Shown: positions 56,901 to 64,000 of the stretch, one piece after another
Numbering within the stretch: the first letter of the stretch is position 1
How the letters are laid out: every line of letters starts with the position of its first letter
Source: AC-32 sp963765785
GTDB taxonomy: Bacteria; Actinomycetota; Thermoleophilia; Gaiellales; Gaiellaceae
Assembly: GCA_963765785.1 (NCBI GenBank)
Contig: CAVXXW010000009.1
Coordinates: forward strand, 310,001 to 374,000
Direction: 5' to 3'
DNA length: 64,000 bases
Program-made: the position numbers and the translations under genes
Notes under the pieces: generated by a model
Told to the model about the DNA's origin: nothing
Seen by the model: the letters and a program-made list of their open reading frames with translations, nothing else
Databases searched by the model: none

Positions 56901-57368
56901 GTGAACCAGACTCTTCTCCAGCGGAATGAAGCTTTTCTCAAGCGCCTGAATCGCCTGCCGATCGAGTCGAACCCGGCTCTGATGAAGCAGGCGGAGGAGC
57001 GCGCGGCCAGCGTCCAGAACCGGATCGCCGACACGATCACGGACTTCGCCGGGTCGATGTGGTTCGTCTACATCCACATCGTCTGGTTCGGGCTCTGGAT
57101 CGGCCTCGGCGCCGAGAAGTACCCGTACGGGCTGCTGACGATGATCGTCTCGCTCGAGGCGATCTTCCTCTCGACGTTCGTGATGATCAGCCAGAACCGG
57201 GCCGACGCGAAGCGCCAGGTGGTCGCGAACCTGCAGTGGCGGACCGTGCAGGAGGAGGACCGCCAGAACGAGCAGCTGCTCGACCTCTCGAAGCAGATCC
57301 TCCAGCTGACGCAGGAGATCCGCTCGCTGGCGAACGAGGTCCGGAGGCCTCAGGCCAAGAGCGACTGA
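56901..57368 (+). CDS. DUF1003 membrane protein
   Basis: A 155 aa protein with a soluble N-terminus, two helices (FVYIHIVWFGLWIGLG and LLTMIVSLEAIFLSTFVMIS), then a coiled-coil C-terminus (LLDLSKQILQLTQEIRSLA). This is the DUF1003 pattern, including the SQNRAD junction. GTG 56901. The end overlaps the cupin gene tail to tail by 19 bases. Confidence 0.85.
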   Translation: MNQTLLQRNEAFLKRLNRLPIESNPALMKQAEERAASVQNRIADTITDFAGSMWFVYIHIVWFGLWIGLGAEKYPYGLLTMIVSLEAIFLSTFVMISQNRADAKRQVVANLQWRTVQEEDRQNEQLLDLSKQILQLTQEIRSLANEVRRPQAKSD

Positions 57369-58054
57369 AAGCGCGGGTCGTCGCGCAGCGGCGCGAGATC
57401 CTCGTCGCTCGCCGCGAGCTCCTTGTACGCGGGCCAGGCCGCGAGGGCCTCGGCGAGCGGCTCGAGCGCGTTCTCGGGGCGGCCTGCCAGGGCCTCCATG
57501 CACGCGACGTTGTAGAGGATGAAGGCGTTCCCGGGATGCGCCTCGAGGCCGGCGCGCAGGATGGCGAGCGCGCCCTCGTAGTCCTGGTCGCGATACCGCC
57601 GGAAGAATCCTGAGATCGACTCGAGCGGGCCGGGCTCGAAGGCCTCTCCCGGCCGACCCCCGACTACGAGCACGATCGTGCCGTCCTCCGTCGCCCGCGC
57701 CGCTCGCCTCGACTCCGGGTCGCGCACGAAGACGGCGGTGCCGCTGGGCGCGTCGATCTCCTCGCCGTCGACCGTGAACGTGCAGCTGCCGGCGACGACG
57801 ACGTAGAGCTCCTCGTGGCCACTCGACGGAGGGCCGACCTCGGCGTGCTCGCCGATCACGAAGGCGCCGCTCGTCCCCTGGTAGAAGGCGTTGACGCCGA
57901 ACGAGCCGATCTCGAGATCGCGTCGCAGGTAGACGCGGCCGCGCCTGCCGACGTCGGGGTCGGGCGGGCCGCCGAGCCCGAAGCCGTTCGCGGCCGCGGC
58001 CGCCCCGGCCTCGTCGAGTGAGATGACCGAGAGGGGGGTGGTGGTCGTCGTCAT
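57350..58054 (-). CDS. Cupin protein with TPR-like C-terminus
   Basis: A 234 aa protein. A cupin barrel (residues 55-135: FYQGTSGAFVIGEHAEVG, HEELYVVVAGSCTFTVDGEE, PSGTAVFVRDPESRR) precedes a two-helix-repeat tail (YRDQDYEGALAILRAGLEAH, YNVACMEALAGRPENALEPL) like TPR/tetratrico. ATG 58054 has CAGGAGG upstream. The upstream promoter is clear (58097-58126). Regulator or stress role is open. Confidence 0.82.
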   Translation of the reverse strand: MTTTTTPLSVISLDEAGAAAAANGFGLGGPPDPDVGRRGRVYLRRDLEIGSFGVNAFYQGTSGAFVIGEHAEVGPPSSGHEELYVVVAGSCTFTVDGEEIDAPSGTAVFVRDPESRRAARATEDGTIVLVVGGRPGEAFEPGPLESISGFFRRYRDQDYEGALAILRAGLEAHPGNAFILYNVACMEALAGRPENALEPLAEALAAWPAYKELAASDEDLAPLRDDPRFQSLLA

Positions 58055-58096
58055 GCGTCGCCTCCTGTAGTTCGAGGTAAAGCTACTCGAACTCGA

Positions 58097-58126
58097 AACA
58101 TACGTCGTGCGATTACTCGACGTCAA
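58097..58126 (-). promoter_or_regulatory. Sigma-70-type promoter of the cupin gene
   Basis: On the minus strand TTGACG (58126-58121) and TATGTT (58102-58097) are separated by 18 bp, a good -35/-10 pair. The region between promoter and start has overlapping TTCGAG-type elements. Confidence 0.6.
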
Positions 58127-58165
58127 GAGATCCGGTGCGCGAGCGGCTCGTTAGGGTCGCGCAGG

Positions 58166-59314
58166 ATGTCCGCGACGGCAGTTGAGCGAGAGCACCGGGT
58201 CACGCCGCGAGAGCTCTTCTTCGACCTCGTCTTCGTGTTCGCGTTCACGCAGGTGACGACCCTGCTCACGCACGAGCCGACATTCACCGGGATCGGCCGG
58301 GGCGTGCTGGTGCTCGGCGCGCTCTGGTGGCCGTGGACGGCCTACGCGTGGCTGACGAACACCGTCGATCCCGAGGAGGGCGTCATCGGCGCCGCGCTGC
58401 TCGTCGTCCTGATCGCGATGTTCCTCGCGGCGCTCGCGGTGCCACACGTCTTCGGCGACGACGGCGTGCTCTTCGGTGTCGCCTTCCTCGTCGTCGTTGC
58501 CATGCACCTCTCGCTCTACGCGCTGGCCGGCCGCCACAACCGGGACTTGCTCCTCGCCGTGCTCCGGCTGGCGCCGTGGACCCTGCTCGGCGCGACGCTG
58601 ATCCTGATCGCCGGCTTCGCCGACGGTGCGCGCACTTGGCTATGGGTCGCCGCGCTCGCCTGTACCTACGTCGGCGCCGGGCTGAGCGGGTCGACCGGCT
58701 GGCGCGTGTTCCCGTCGCACCTCGCGGAGCGCTACGGCCTCGTGCTGATCATCGCCCTCGGCGAGGCGTTCGTCGCGATCGGGATCGGCGTGACCACGAT
58801 CGGGATCGGGGAGATCGCCGCCGCGATCCTCGGGCTCCTGGTCGCCACCGCATTCTGGCTCGCCTACTTCGACTTCTTCTCGATCCGCGGCGAGCGCATG
58901 CTGGCGGACAGCCAGGGCCCGGACCGCGTGGCCCTCGCCCGCGACCTGTATGCGTACGGCCACCTCGCCTTGATCGTCGGCGTCGTGCTCTTCGCCTTCT
59001 CGATGAAGACCATCGTCGGGCACGTCGGCGACGAGCTCGACTACCCGACGGCGTTCGCGCTCTGCGGGGGCAGCGCCATCTATCTGCTCACGTTCTCGGG
59101 CGTGCGCTCGAGGGTCGAGCGGCGGCCGGCGTTGAGCCGAGGCCGCTTCGCCGCCGCGCTCGTGCTCCTGCTCGTCATCCCGCTGGCCACGGCGGTGCCG
59201 GCGCTCGCCGCGCTGGCGCTCGTCACGGTCGTCTGGATCGCGTTGCACACGTACGAGCTCGTGTGGTGGCGCGAGGCACGGGCGGAGTCGCGCTCGATGC
59301 TCGCCTCGTCGTAG
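58166..59314 (+). CDS. Low temperature requirement protein A (LtrA) family
   Basis: A 382 aa multi-helix membrane protein (about 11 helices). The LtrA signature ELFFDLVFVFAFTQVTTLL is at residues 15-33 and ERYGLVLIIALGEAFVAIG is near 190. LtrA mutants of Listeria grow poorly in the cold; the molecular role is unknown. ATG 58166. Divergent from the cupin gene with a 111 bp shared region. Confidence 0.88.
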   Translation: MSATAVEREHRVTPRELFFDLVFVFAFTQVTTLLTHEPTFTGIGRGVLVLGALWWPWTAYAWLTNTVDPEEGVIGAALLVVLIAMFLAALAVPHVFGDDGVLFGVAFLVVVAMHLSLYALAGRHNRDLLLAVLRLAPWTLLGATLILIAGFADGARTWLWVAALACTYVGAGLSGSTGWRVFPSHLAERYGLVLIIALGEAFVAIGIGVTTIGIGEIAAAILGLLVATAFWLAYFDFFSIRGERMLADSQGPDRVALARDLYAYGHLALIVGVVLFAFSMKTIVGHVGDELDYPTAFALCGGSAIYLLTFSGVRSRVERRPALSRGRFAAALVLLLVIPLATAVPALAALALVTVVWIALHTYELVWWREARAESRSMLASS

Positions 59315-59323
59315 CCGGACCGG

Positions 59324-60136
59324 CTACTTAAGCTCGTCGACGAGGTCGGCGATCGACTCGACGATGCGCGAGGGACGGAACGGGAACTGCTCGGCCTGCT
59401 CGCGGTGGGTGGAGCCGGTGAGGACGAGGATGCTGTACATGCCGGCTTCCAGTCCCGCGACGACGTCGGTGTCCATCCGGTCGCCGACCATCGCCGTCGT
59501 TTCCGAGTGGGCGTTGATCGCGTTCAGGGCCGAGCGCATCATCAGGGGGTTCGGCTTGCCGACGTAGTACGGGTCGACTCCGGTCGCGCGGCTGATCAGC
59601 GCAGCGACCGAGCCCGTCGCCGGGACGACACCTGCCGGGCCCGGGCCGGTCGGATCCGGGTTCGTCGCGATGAACCGCGCGCCGCCGGCGATCAGGCGGA
59701 TCGCCGTCGTGATCCGCTCGAAGCTGTACGTTCGCGTCTCGCCGAGGACGACGTAGTCCGGCGCGCGCTCGGTGAGCGTGTAGCCGACGTCGTGCAGGGC
59801 CGTCGTCAGGCCGGCCTCCGCGATCGTGAAGGCGGAGCCGCCGGGGCGCTGGTCGTCGAGGAACCGGGCCGTCGCGAGCGCCGACGTCCAGATCGCGTCC
59901 TCTGGGACGTCGATCTCGTTCAGCGCGAGCCTCGCGGCCAGGTCGCGGCGCGTGTAGATCGAGTTGTTCGTGAGGACCAGGAACGGCATCTCCGTCTCGC
60001 GCAGCCGGCGCACGAACTCGGCCGCGCCGGGGATCGCGTGCTCCTCGCGCACCAGCACGCCGTCCATGTCGATCAGCCACGAGTTGATCGTCGGCCGCGT
60101 CACGCGCGCGATCTTCGCAGGCACGGTAGGTCTCAC
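59324..60136 (-). CDS. HAD-IIA family phosphatase (NagD-like)
   Basis: A 270 aa HAD phosphatase. The nucleophile motif is SWLIDMDGVLVREEHAI, motif 2 LVLTNNSIYTRRDLA, the cap is of type IIA, then YVGKPNPLMMRSALNAI (motif 3) and AMVGDRMDTDVVAGLEAGM (motif 4). NagD relatives hydrolyse nucleotides or sugar phosphates; substrate open. GTG 60136 start. Confidence 0.88.
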   Translation of the reverse strand: MRPTVPAKIARVTRPTINSWLIDMDGVLVREEHAIPGAAEFVRRLRETEMPFLVLTNNSIYTRRDLAARLALNEIDVPEDAIWTSALATARFLDDQRPGGSAFTIAEAGLTTALHDVGYTLTERAPDYVVLGETRTYSFERITTAIRLIAGGARFIATNPDPTGPGPAGVVPATGSVAALISRATGVDPYYVGKPNPLMMRSALNAINAHSETTAMVGDRMDTDVVAGLEAGMYSILVLTGSTHREQAEQFPFRPSRIVESIADLVDELK

Positions 60137-60164
60137 GCCGCCGAGGGTGAGAGCATCTGGCGTG

Positions 60165-62060
60165 ATGCGCGCTCGGTTGTCGCTCCTGACGGTGCTCGTA
60201 GCCTGTGTCGCGGTCCCGACGGCGTCGGCCGCGAATCCCGAGCAGGTGCTCGCCGAGCGCTACGCGCCGGTCGTGCGGATCGTCGAGCACAACAACTGCC
60301 TTCCCGGCAAGCCGTTCCTGCCGATCGACGTCAACCTCCTCTTCGACGAGCCCACGGTCGCGCTGCGCGGGCCGTGGGGGAACGACCTCGTCAAGATCGG
60401 GCCGTCGGCGAAGGACCTCGCTGGGCTCTTCGAGTACCACCTCGACTTCCCCGGGAGCGCGCTAGACCCCGGGTGCACCTACCTCCACTGGGAGCGGCGG
60501 CTCGTCGAGGGCCACCCGCCGACGGTCTACGCGCACGTGGCTACCGACCCCGCGCACCCGGGCAAGCTCTCGCTGCAGTACTGGCTCTTCTACGTCTTCA
60601 ACGACTGGAACAACCTGCACGAGGGCGACTGGGAGATGATCCAGCTCGTCTTCGATGCGCCAAACGCCGCCGAGGCGCTGCACCGGTCGCCGACCGAGGT
60701 CGGGTATAGCCAGCACGAGGGTGCCGAGCGGGCCAACTGGAACGACGAGAAGCTCGAGCGCGTCGACGGCACGCACCCGGTCGTGCACCCGGCTGCCGGC
60801 TCGCACGCCAACTTCTACGGCGAGTCGCTCTACCTCGGCAGCTCGGCCTCTGAGGGTGTGGGCTGCGACGACACGCGCGGGCCGACCTTCGACGTTCGCC
60901 CCGTCGTGCAGACGATCCCGAGCGATCCGCAGGCGGCCGCGCGCGAGGATCCCTGGATCACCTTCGAGGGCCGCTGGGGCGAGCTGCGGCCGGCGTTCTT
61001 CAACGGCCCGACCGGGCCGAACCTCAAGGAGCAGTGGACCGAGCCGATCACCTGGGCCGAGGGCTGGCGCGCGCGCAGCTACACCGTGCCCGGCGGCAGC
61101 ATCTTCGGGACGACTGCGACCGACTTCTTCTGCGGCGGCGTCGGCCGCGGCTCCAGTGCGCTCGTCCGGCTCGTCGACCAGCCGCTGGTGTTCACGCTCG
61201 TGCTCGCCGCGCTCGTCCTGTTCACGATCTTCCTGCTGACGCGCACCCGCTGGCGGCCGAGCGCGCCCTTGCACCTTGCACGGCGTCGCAGCTGGGGGCA
61301 GATCCTGTCGGCGTCGGCGCGGATGTACGCCACGAAATTCCGCCTCTTCGCCGGGCTGGGGCTCGTGTTCATCCCGATCCTGCTCCTCGTCAGCCTGCTG
61401 CAGGCACTCGTCCTGCATGCGACCAGCATCCTCGGCGTCCAGACGAGCGGCGACAACAGCCCGCTCGCGTTCGTGATCCTCGTGGTCGGCACGGCGCTGA
61501 CGCTGCTCGGGCTCGGGATCGTCCAGGCGGCGACTGCGCGGGCGCTCGTCGAGATCGACGCGGACCGGCCGGCCGGAGTCCTCCACGCGTACCGGCTCGC
61601 GGCCGACATCGTCGTCCCGCTGCTCGGCGCGCTCGTCGTTGCGGCCGTGGTGATCTCGCTGCTGGCGAGCTCGATTTTCCTGATCCCGATCGCGATCTGG
61701 CTCGCGGGCCGCTGGTGCCTGATCGCGCCGGTGATCGAGCTGGAAGGAGTCGGCGCGATCACTGGGCTTCGCCGGAGCGGAAAGCTCGTCCAGGGGCGAT
61801 GGCTGAAGGTTGCGTCGCTGATCGTGATCGGCGGAGCGCTCGCGCTGGTGGCCGGCCCGCTGATCGGCGCGGTGCTGATCCTCGTCACCGGAGCGCCGTT
61901 CTGGCTCGTGAACGTGATCTCCGGCGTGATCTACGCGGTCACGATGCCCTTCGTGGCGGTCACCTCCGTGTACGTCTACTTCGACGCTCGGGTGCGGCGC
62001 GAGCTCGAGGGCGAGCACGAGGAGCTCGTGCTCCCCGCGGAGATCACGCTCGCGCCGTGA
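60165..62060 (+). CDS. Secreted Vps62-like domain fused to multi-helix membrane domain
   Basis: A 631 aa protein. A signal peptide (MRARLSLLTVLVACVAVPTA, cleavage after ASA) precedes a 330-residue extracytoplasmic domain resembling Vps62/DUF946: ERYAPVVRI, WLFYVFNDWNNLHEGDWEMI, HPAAGSHANFYGESLYLG. A helix at about 345-365 leads into a C-terminal six-helix domain (RRSWGQILSASARMYATKFR, LIAPVIELEGVGAITGLRRS) of the DUF975/glycerophosphodiesterase-membrane type. ATG 60165. The stop overlaps the BrkB gene. Function not assigned. Confidence 0.75.
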   Translation: MRARLSLLTVLVACVAVPTASAANPEQVLAERYAPVVRIVEHNNCLPGKPFLPIDVNLLFDEPTVALRGPWGNDLVKIGPSAKDLAGLFEYHLDFPGSALDPGCTYLHWERRLVEGHPPTVYAHVATDPAHPGKLSLQYWLFYVFNDWNNLHEGDWEMIQLVFDAPNAAEALHRSPTEVGYSQHEGAERANWNDEKLERVDGTHPVVHPAAGSHANFYGESLYLGSSASEGVGCDDTRGPTFDVRPVVQTIPSDPQAAAREDPWITFEGRWGELRPAFFNGPTGPNLKEQWTEPITWAEGWRARSYTVPGGSIFGTTATDFFCGGVGRGSSALVRLVDQPLVFTLVLAALVLFTIFLLTRTRWRPSAPLHLARRRSWGQILSASARMYATKFRLFAGLGLVFIPILLLVSLLQALVLHATSILGVQTSGDNSPLAFVILVVGTALTLLGLGIVQAATARALVEIDADRPAGVLHAYRLAADIVVPLLGALVVAAVVISLLASSIFLIPIAIWLAGRWCLIAPVIELEGVGAITGLRRSGKLVQGRWLKVASLIVIGGALALVAGPLIGAVLILVTGAPFWLVNVISGVIYAVTMPFVAVTSVYVYFDARVRRELEGEHEELVLPAEITLAP

Positions 62061-62899
62061 ACGCCGAACGGCTGGAGCGGTGGCGCACGCGAGGGCAAGC
62101 GGCGAAGGACCGCCTCGAGGAGGCGCGCACACGGCACGCGTCGCTCGAGTTCGCGTTCACGCTGATCGAGGGCGACTCGTCGATCGGCGGCGGCCTGCTC
62201 GCTGGTGCGCTCGCCTATCGGATCTTCGTCCTGCTGCTGCCGACCGCGCTGTTGCTCGTCTCGGGCCTCGGGCTCTACGCGGGCGCCGTCGACAAGAGCA
62301 CGAGAGAGGTGACGCGCGAGGCGGGGCTGCACGGGCTGTTCGCGTCGAACGTGGCCGAGACCGCGTCGGGCGGTGCGCGCTGGCTCGTGTTCATCTTGAT
62401 GATCCCGGCCGTCCTCTACGCCGTGGCGAAGCTCTACCGCGCGCTCGCGGTCGTGCACGGGATCGTCTGGCACCAGACCGGGCGCGCCGGCCGGACGACG
62501 TTGCGGGGCGTCGGCATCCTCTGTCTCGGGCTGCTGACCGTGCTCGCAGCGACCGAGATCTCCAGCTGGGTCGGCCGCCACCAGCAGCTCGGCAGGCTCT
62601 GGGTGCTCCTGGTCTACATCGTGCTTGCCGGTGGAGCCTGGCTCGCGCTCTCGCTCGAGCTCCCTCACGCCGACGTCCACTGGACGGGGCTGCTACCGGG
62701 CGCGCTCCTGTTCGGCGCCGGCCTGCTCGCCGTGAACGTCTTCAACGTGTACATCACCGCGCGCCTGGTCGAGAACCGCGCGGACACGTACGGCGCGCTC
62801 GGGATAGCGGCCGCGCTCCTGTTCTCGCTCGTGCTCGTCGGACGCGTGATGGTAGTGGCGGCCGAGCTCAACGCCCTTCTCGACCGGCGGCGCGTGTAG
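62057..62899 (+). CDS. YihY/BrkB family membrane protein
   Basis: A 280 aa protein with six helices and the YihY/BrkB entry pattern: SSIGGGLLAGALAYRIFVLL near residue 38, a soluble loop, then PHADVHWTGLLPGALLFGAG and VENRADTYGALGIAAALLFS. GTG 62057 overlaps the upstream stop as GTGA, so it is co-translated with the Vps62-like fusion. Long called RNase BN in error; probably a transporter. Confidence 0.87.
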   Translation: MNAERLERWRTRGQAAKDRLEEARTRHASLEFAFTLIEGDSSIGGGLLAGALAYRIFVLLLPTALLLVSGLGLYAGAVDKSTREVTREAGLHGLFASNVAETASGGARWLVFILMIPAVLYAVAKLYRALAVVHGIVWHQTGRAGRTTLRGVGILCLGLLTVLAATEISSWVGRHQQLGRLWVLLVYIVLAGGAWLALSLELPHADVHWTGLLPGALLFGAGLLAVNVFNVYITARLVENRADTYGALGIAAALLFSLVLVGRVMVVAAELNALLDRRRV

Positions 62900-62911
62900 G
62901 AGACTTCACCT

Positions 62912-63472
62912 GTGCCCATGTCCGCGCTCGAGACGATGCGGCTGGACGATGTGCTGGAGCACGTCAACGTGCCGAGCTACGTGATCGACACGGCCGGTGT
63001 GATCCGCTGGGTGAACTCGGCCGGCCGGAACCTCGTCGGGGACGTGCGCGGGCGGCAGTTCACGTCCGTGGTCGCGCCTGAGGAAACGCTGCGGGCGCGG
63101 GAGCTGTTCGCGCGCAAGATCGTCGGAGCCGCCCGTGTCACGGACGCGGGCGTCGTCGTGCTCGACGCCGACGGGGAACGCGTCGCTGTCGAGGTGAGCT
63201 CAGTGCCGCTCCGCGACGGCGAGCATGTGATCGGCGTCTTCGGGCAGGTCTCGGAGATCGTCGAGGAGCCGCATGCGCACCCTGACCTGGAGCTGACGCC
63301 GCGTCAGGCGGAGGTGCTCCGGCTGCTCGAGCGCGGCCGCTCGACGAGGCAGATCGCCGAGGAGCTGCACCTCAGCATCGAGACGGTCCGCAACCACATC
63401 CGCCAGGTGCTGCGGGCGACCGGCACGCACTCGCGGCTCGAGGCGGTCGCGATCGCCAACGGCGTGCACTAG
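62912..63472 (+). CDS. PAS-LuxR transcriptional regulator (paralogue)
   Basis: A 186 aa one-component regulator, same architecture as the protein at 53111: PAS (VNVPSYVIDTAGVIRWVNSA to HVIGVFGQVSEIV) and LuxR HTH (LTPRQAEVLRLLERGRSTRQ, LSIETVRNHIRQVLRATGTH). The conserved VRNHIRQ and HSRLEAVAIA ends match the other copy closely. GTG 62912, with ATG 62918 as alternative. Confidence 0.88.
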   Translation: MPMSALETMRLDDVLEHVNVPSYVIDTAGVIRWVNSAGRNLVGDVRGRQFTSVVAPEETLRARELFARKIVGAARVTDAGVVVLDADGERVAVEVSSVPLRDGEHVIGVFGQVSEIVEEPHAHPDLELTPRQAEVLRLLERGRSTRQIAEELHLSIETVRNHIRQVLRATGTHSRLEAVAIANGVH

Positions 63473-64000
63473 TGGGCCGGCTCGCGCTCGGGCCGTGAAG
63501 CGTCCGGACGAGCGAGCAGCACGGCCCCAATCGTGACCGCCGCGAAGGCGAGCAGGCGGAGCGCGCCGAACGCACCAGAGGGCACAGGCTCGCCGAGCAC
63601 GACGGCGCCCGCGGCGATCGGCAATGCGTTCGTGACCAGTGTGGCCAGGCCGGCGACCGTGAGGGCCGCGCCTCTCTGATAGCCGAGCTGGAGCAACGCC
63701 GTGCCCAGCGAGTAGCCGACGATCACGCCGACGGCGAACGCGTACCGCGCGCCTCCCTGTGTGGCGACCTTGACCGAGATGTCGCCGATCGAGAACAAGA
63801 GCCCTCCGGCAAGGCCTTCGGCGACTGCCAGCGCGCCCAGCTTCCAACCGACGGCAAGCGCGACCACTGCTGCACCGGCTGTCGCTCCGAGCCAGAGGAC
63901 GATCGCAGCGGTGGTGCCTCCGGTGCCCTCACCGGTGCCGCCGGCGAGCGAGATCGCGAGAGCGAGCAGCCCGACCGTCGACAGGGTCACGCCGGCGAGC
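63469..64000 (-). CDS. EamA/DMT family transporter, 5' end outside window
   Basis: At least 177 residues of a multi-helix drug/metabolite transporter, incomplete at the window edge. Visible are AEGLAGGLLFSIGDISVKVA, ALLQLGYQRGAALTVAGLAT, NALPIAAGAVVLGEPVPSG and the final helix before a polar tail. The proline- and glutamate-bearing VVLGEPVP motif is typical of EamA halves. The frame stays open to 64000. Tail-to-tail overlap of 4 bases with the PAS-LuxR gene. Confidence 0.8.
   Translation of the reverse strand, partial: LAGVTLSTVGLLALAISLAGGTGEGTGGTTAAIVLWLGATAGAAVVALAVGWKLGALAVAEGLAGGLLFSIGDISVKVATQGGARYAFAVGVIVGYSLGTALLQLGYQRGAALTVAGLATLVTNALPIAAGAVVLGEPVPSGAFGALRLLAFAAVTIGAVLLARPDASRPEREPAH

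Overview
The window looks like chromosome from a high-GC actinobacterium, most likely class Thermoleophilia (Gaiellales/Solirubrobacterales-like). Reasons: strong G/C at third codon positions; an LCP wall ligase, a long-form HPF and a SecA with a SEC-C tail; the core order prfB-ftsE-ftsX-RNase R-smpB-ssrA; and several genes without a Shine-Dalgarno whose TANNNT -10 box lies 6-8 bp before the start codon, which suggests leaderless mRNAs. The class is inferred from gene content and style; no 16S is present.

1-9.1 kb: a GCS2-family carboxylate-amine ligase, an LCP ligase, a nucleotide-sugar block (UDP-sugar dehydrogenase, nucleotidyltransferase, PMI-like cupin), a MerR-type regulator with ahcY, then mtnA with a second sugar nucleotidyltransferase. 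9.1-24.1 kb: housekeeping core with comF, hpf, secA, a frameshifted polysaccharide deacetylase, prfB with its programmed +1 frameshift site, ftsEX, a frameshifted RNase R, smpB, two overlapping GNAT genes, a PAS/GAF histidine kinase and tmRNA.

24.1-31.8 kb: accessory DNA inserted at the 3' end of ssrA. The last 31 bp of the tmRNA gene recurs exactly at 29528-29558, and 26 bp of it recurs at 31775-31800. The first segment has the plan of a small actinobacterial integrative element: a broken tyrosine recombinase against ssrA, cargo, and a HUH-type replication initiator interrupted by one in-frame TGA. The second segment carries an isochorismatase-like hydrolase and an aldehyde dehydrogenase. 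A separate repeat of about 31 bp occurs four times, always in the same orientation and always between cargo genes.

31.8-51.3 kb: a mosaic of single genes and relics (DUF11 protein, flippase-like membrane protein, SpoIIE phosphatase, PRC-barrel remnant, MBL hydrolase, cyclase/ATPase/TPR regulator, GH65 phosphorylase with beta-phosphoglucomutase, multicopper oxidase, YoaK protein, 3-hydroxyisobutyrate-dehydrogenase-like enzyme, hemolysin III protein, cold-shock and zinc-ribbon pair, FAD monooxygenase). 47.23-47.34 kb is a candidate structured RNA. 51.3-53.7 kb is a three-gene operon of PAS-LuxR regulator, TIR-domain protein of the CBASS/Pycsar effector type with an unassigned C-terminal domain, and a protein of unknown function; it is the best candidate for a new defence-like system. 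53.8-64 kb holds mostly membrane proteins (pseudokinase-flippase fusion, HdeD-like, DUF1003, LtrA, Vps62-like/membrane fusion, BrkB), a second PAS-LuxR and an EamA transporter cut by the window edge.

Caution: at least seven otherwise well-conserved genes are broken by single-base frame changes. Some of these are probably sequence errors and not biology, so each is entered as one interrupted gene.
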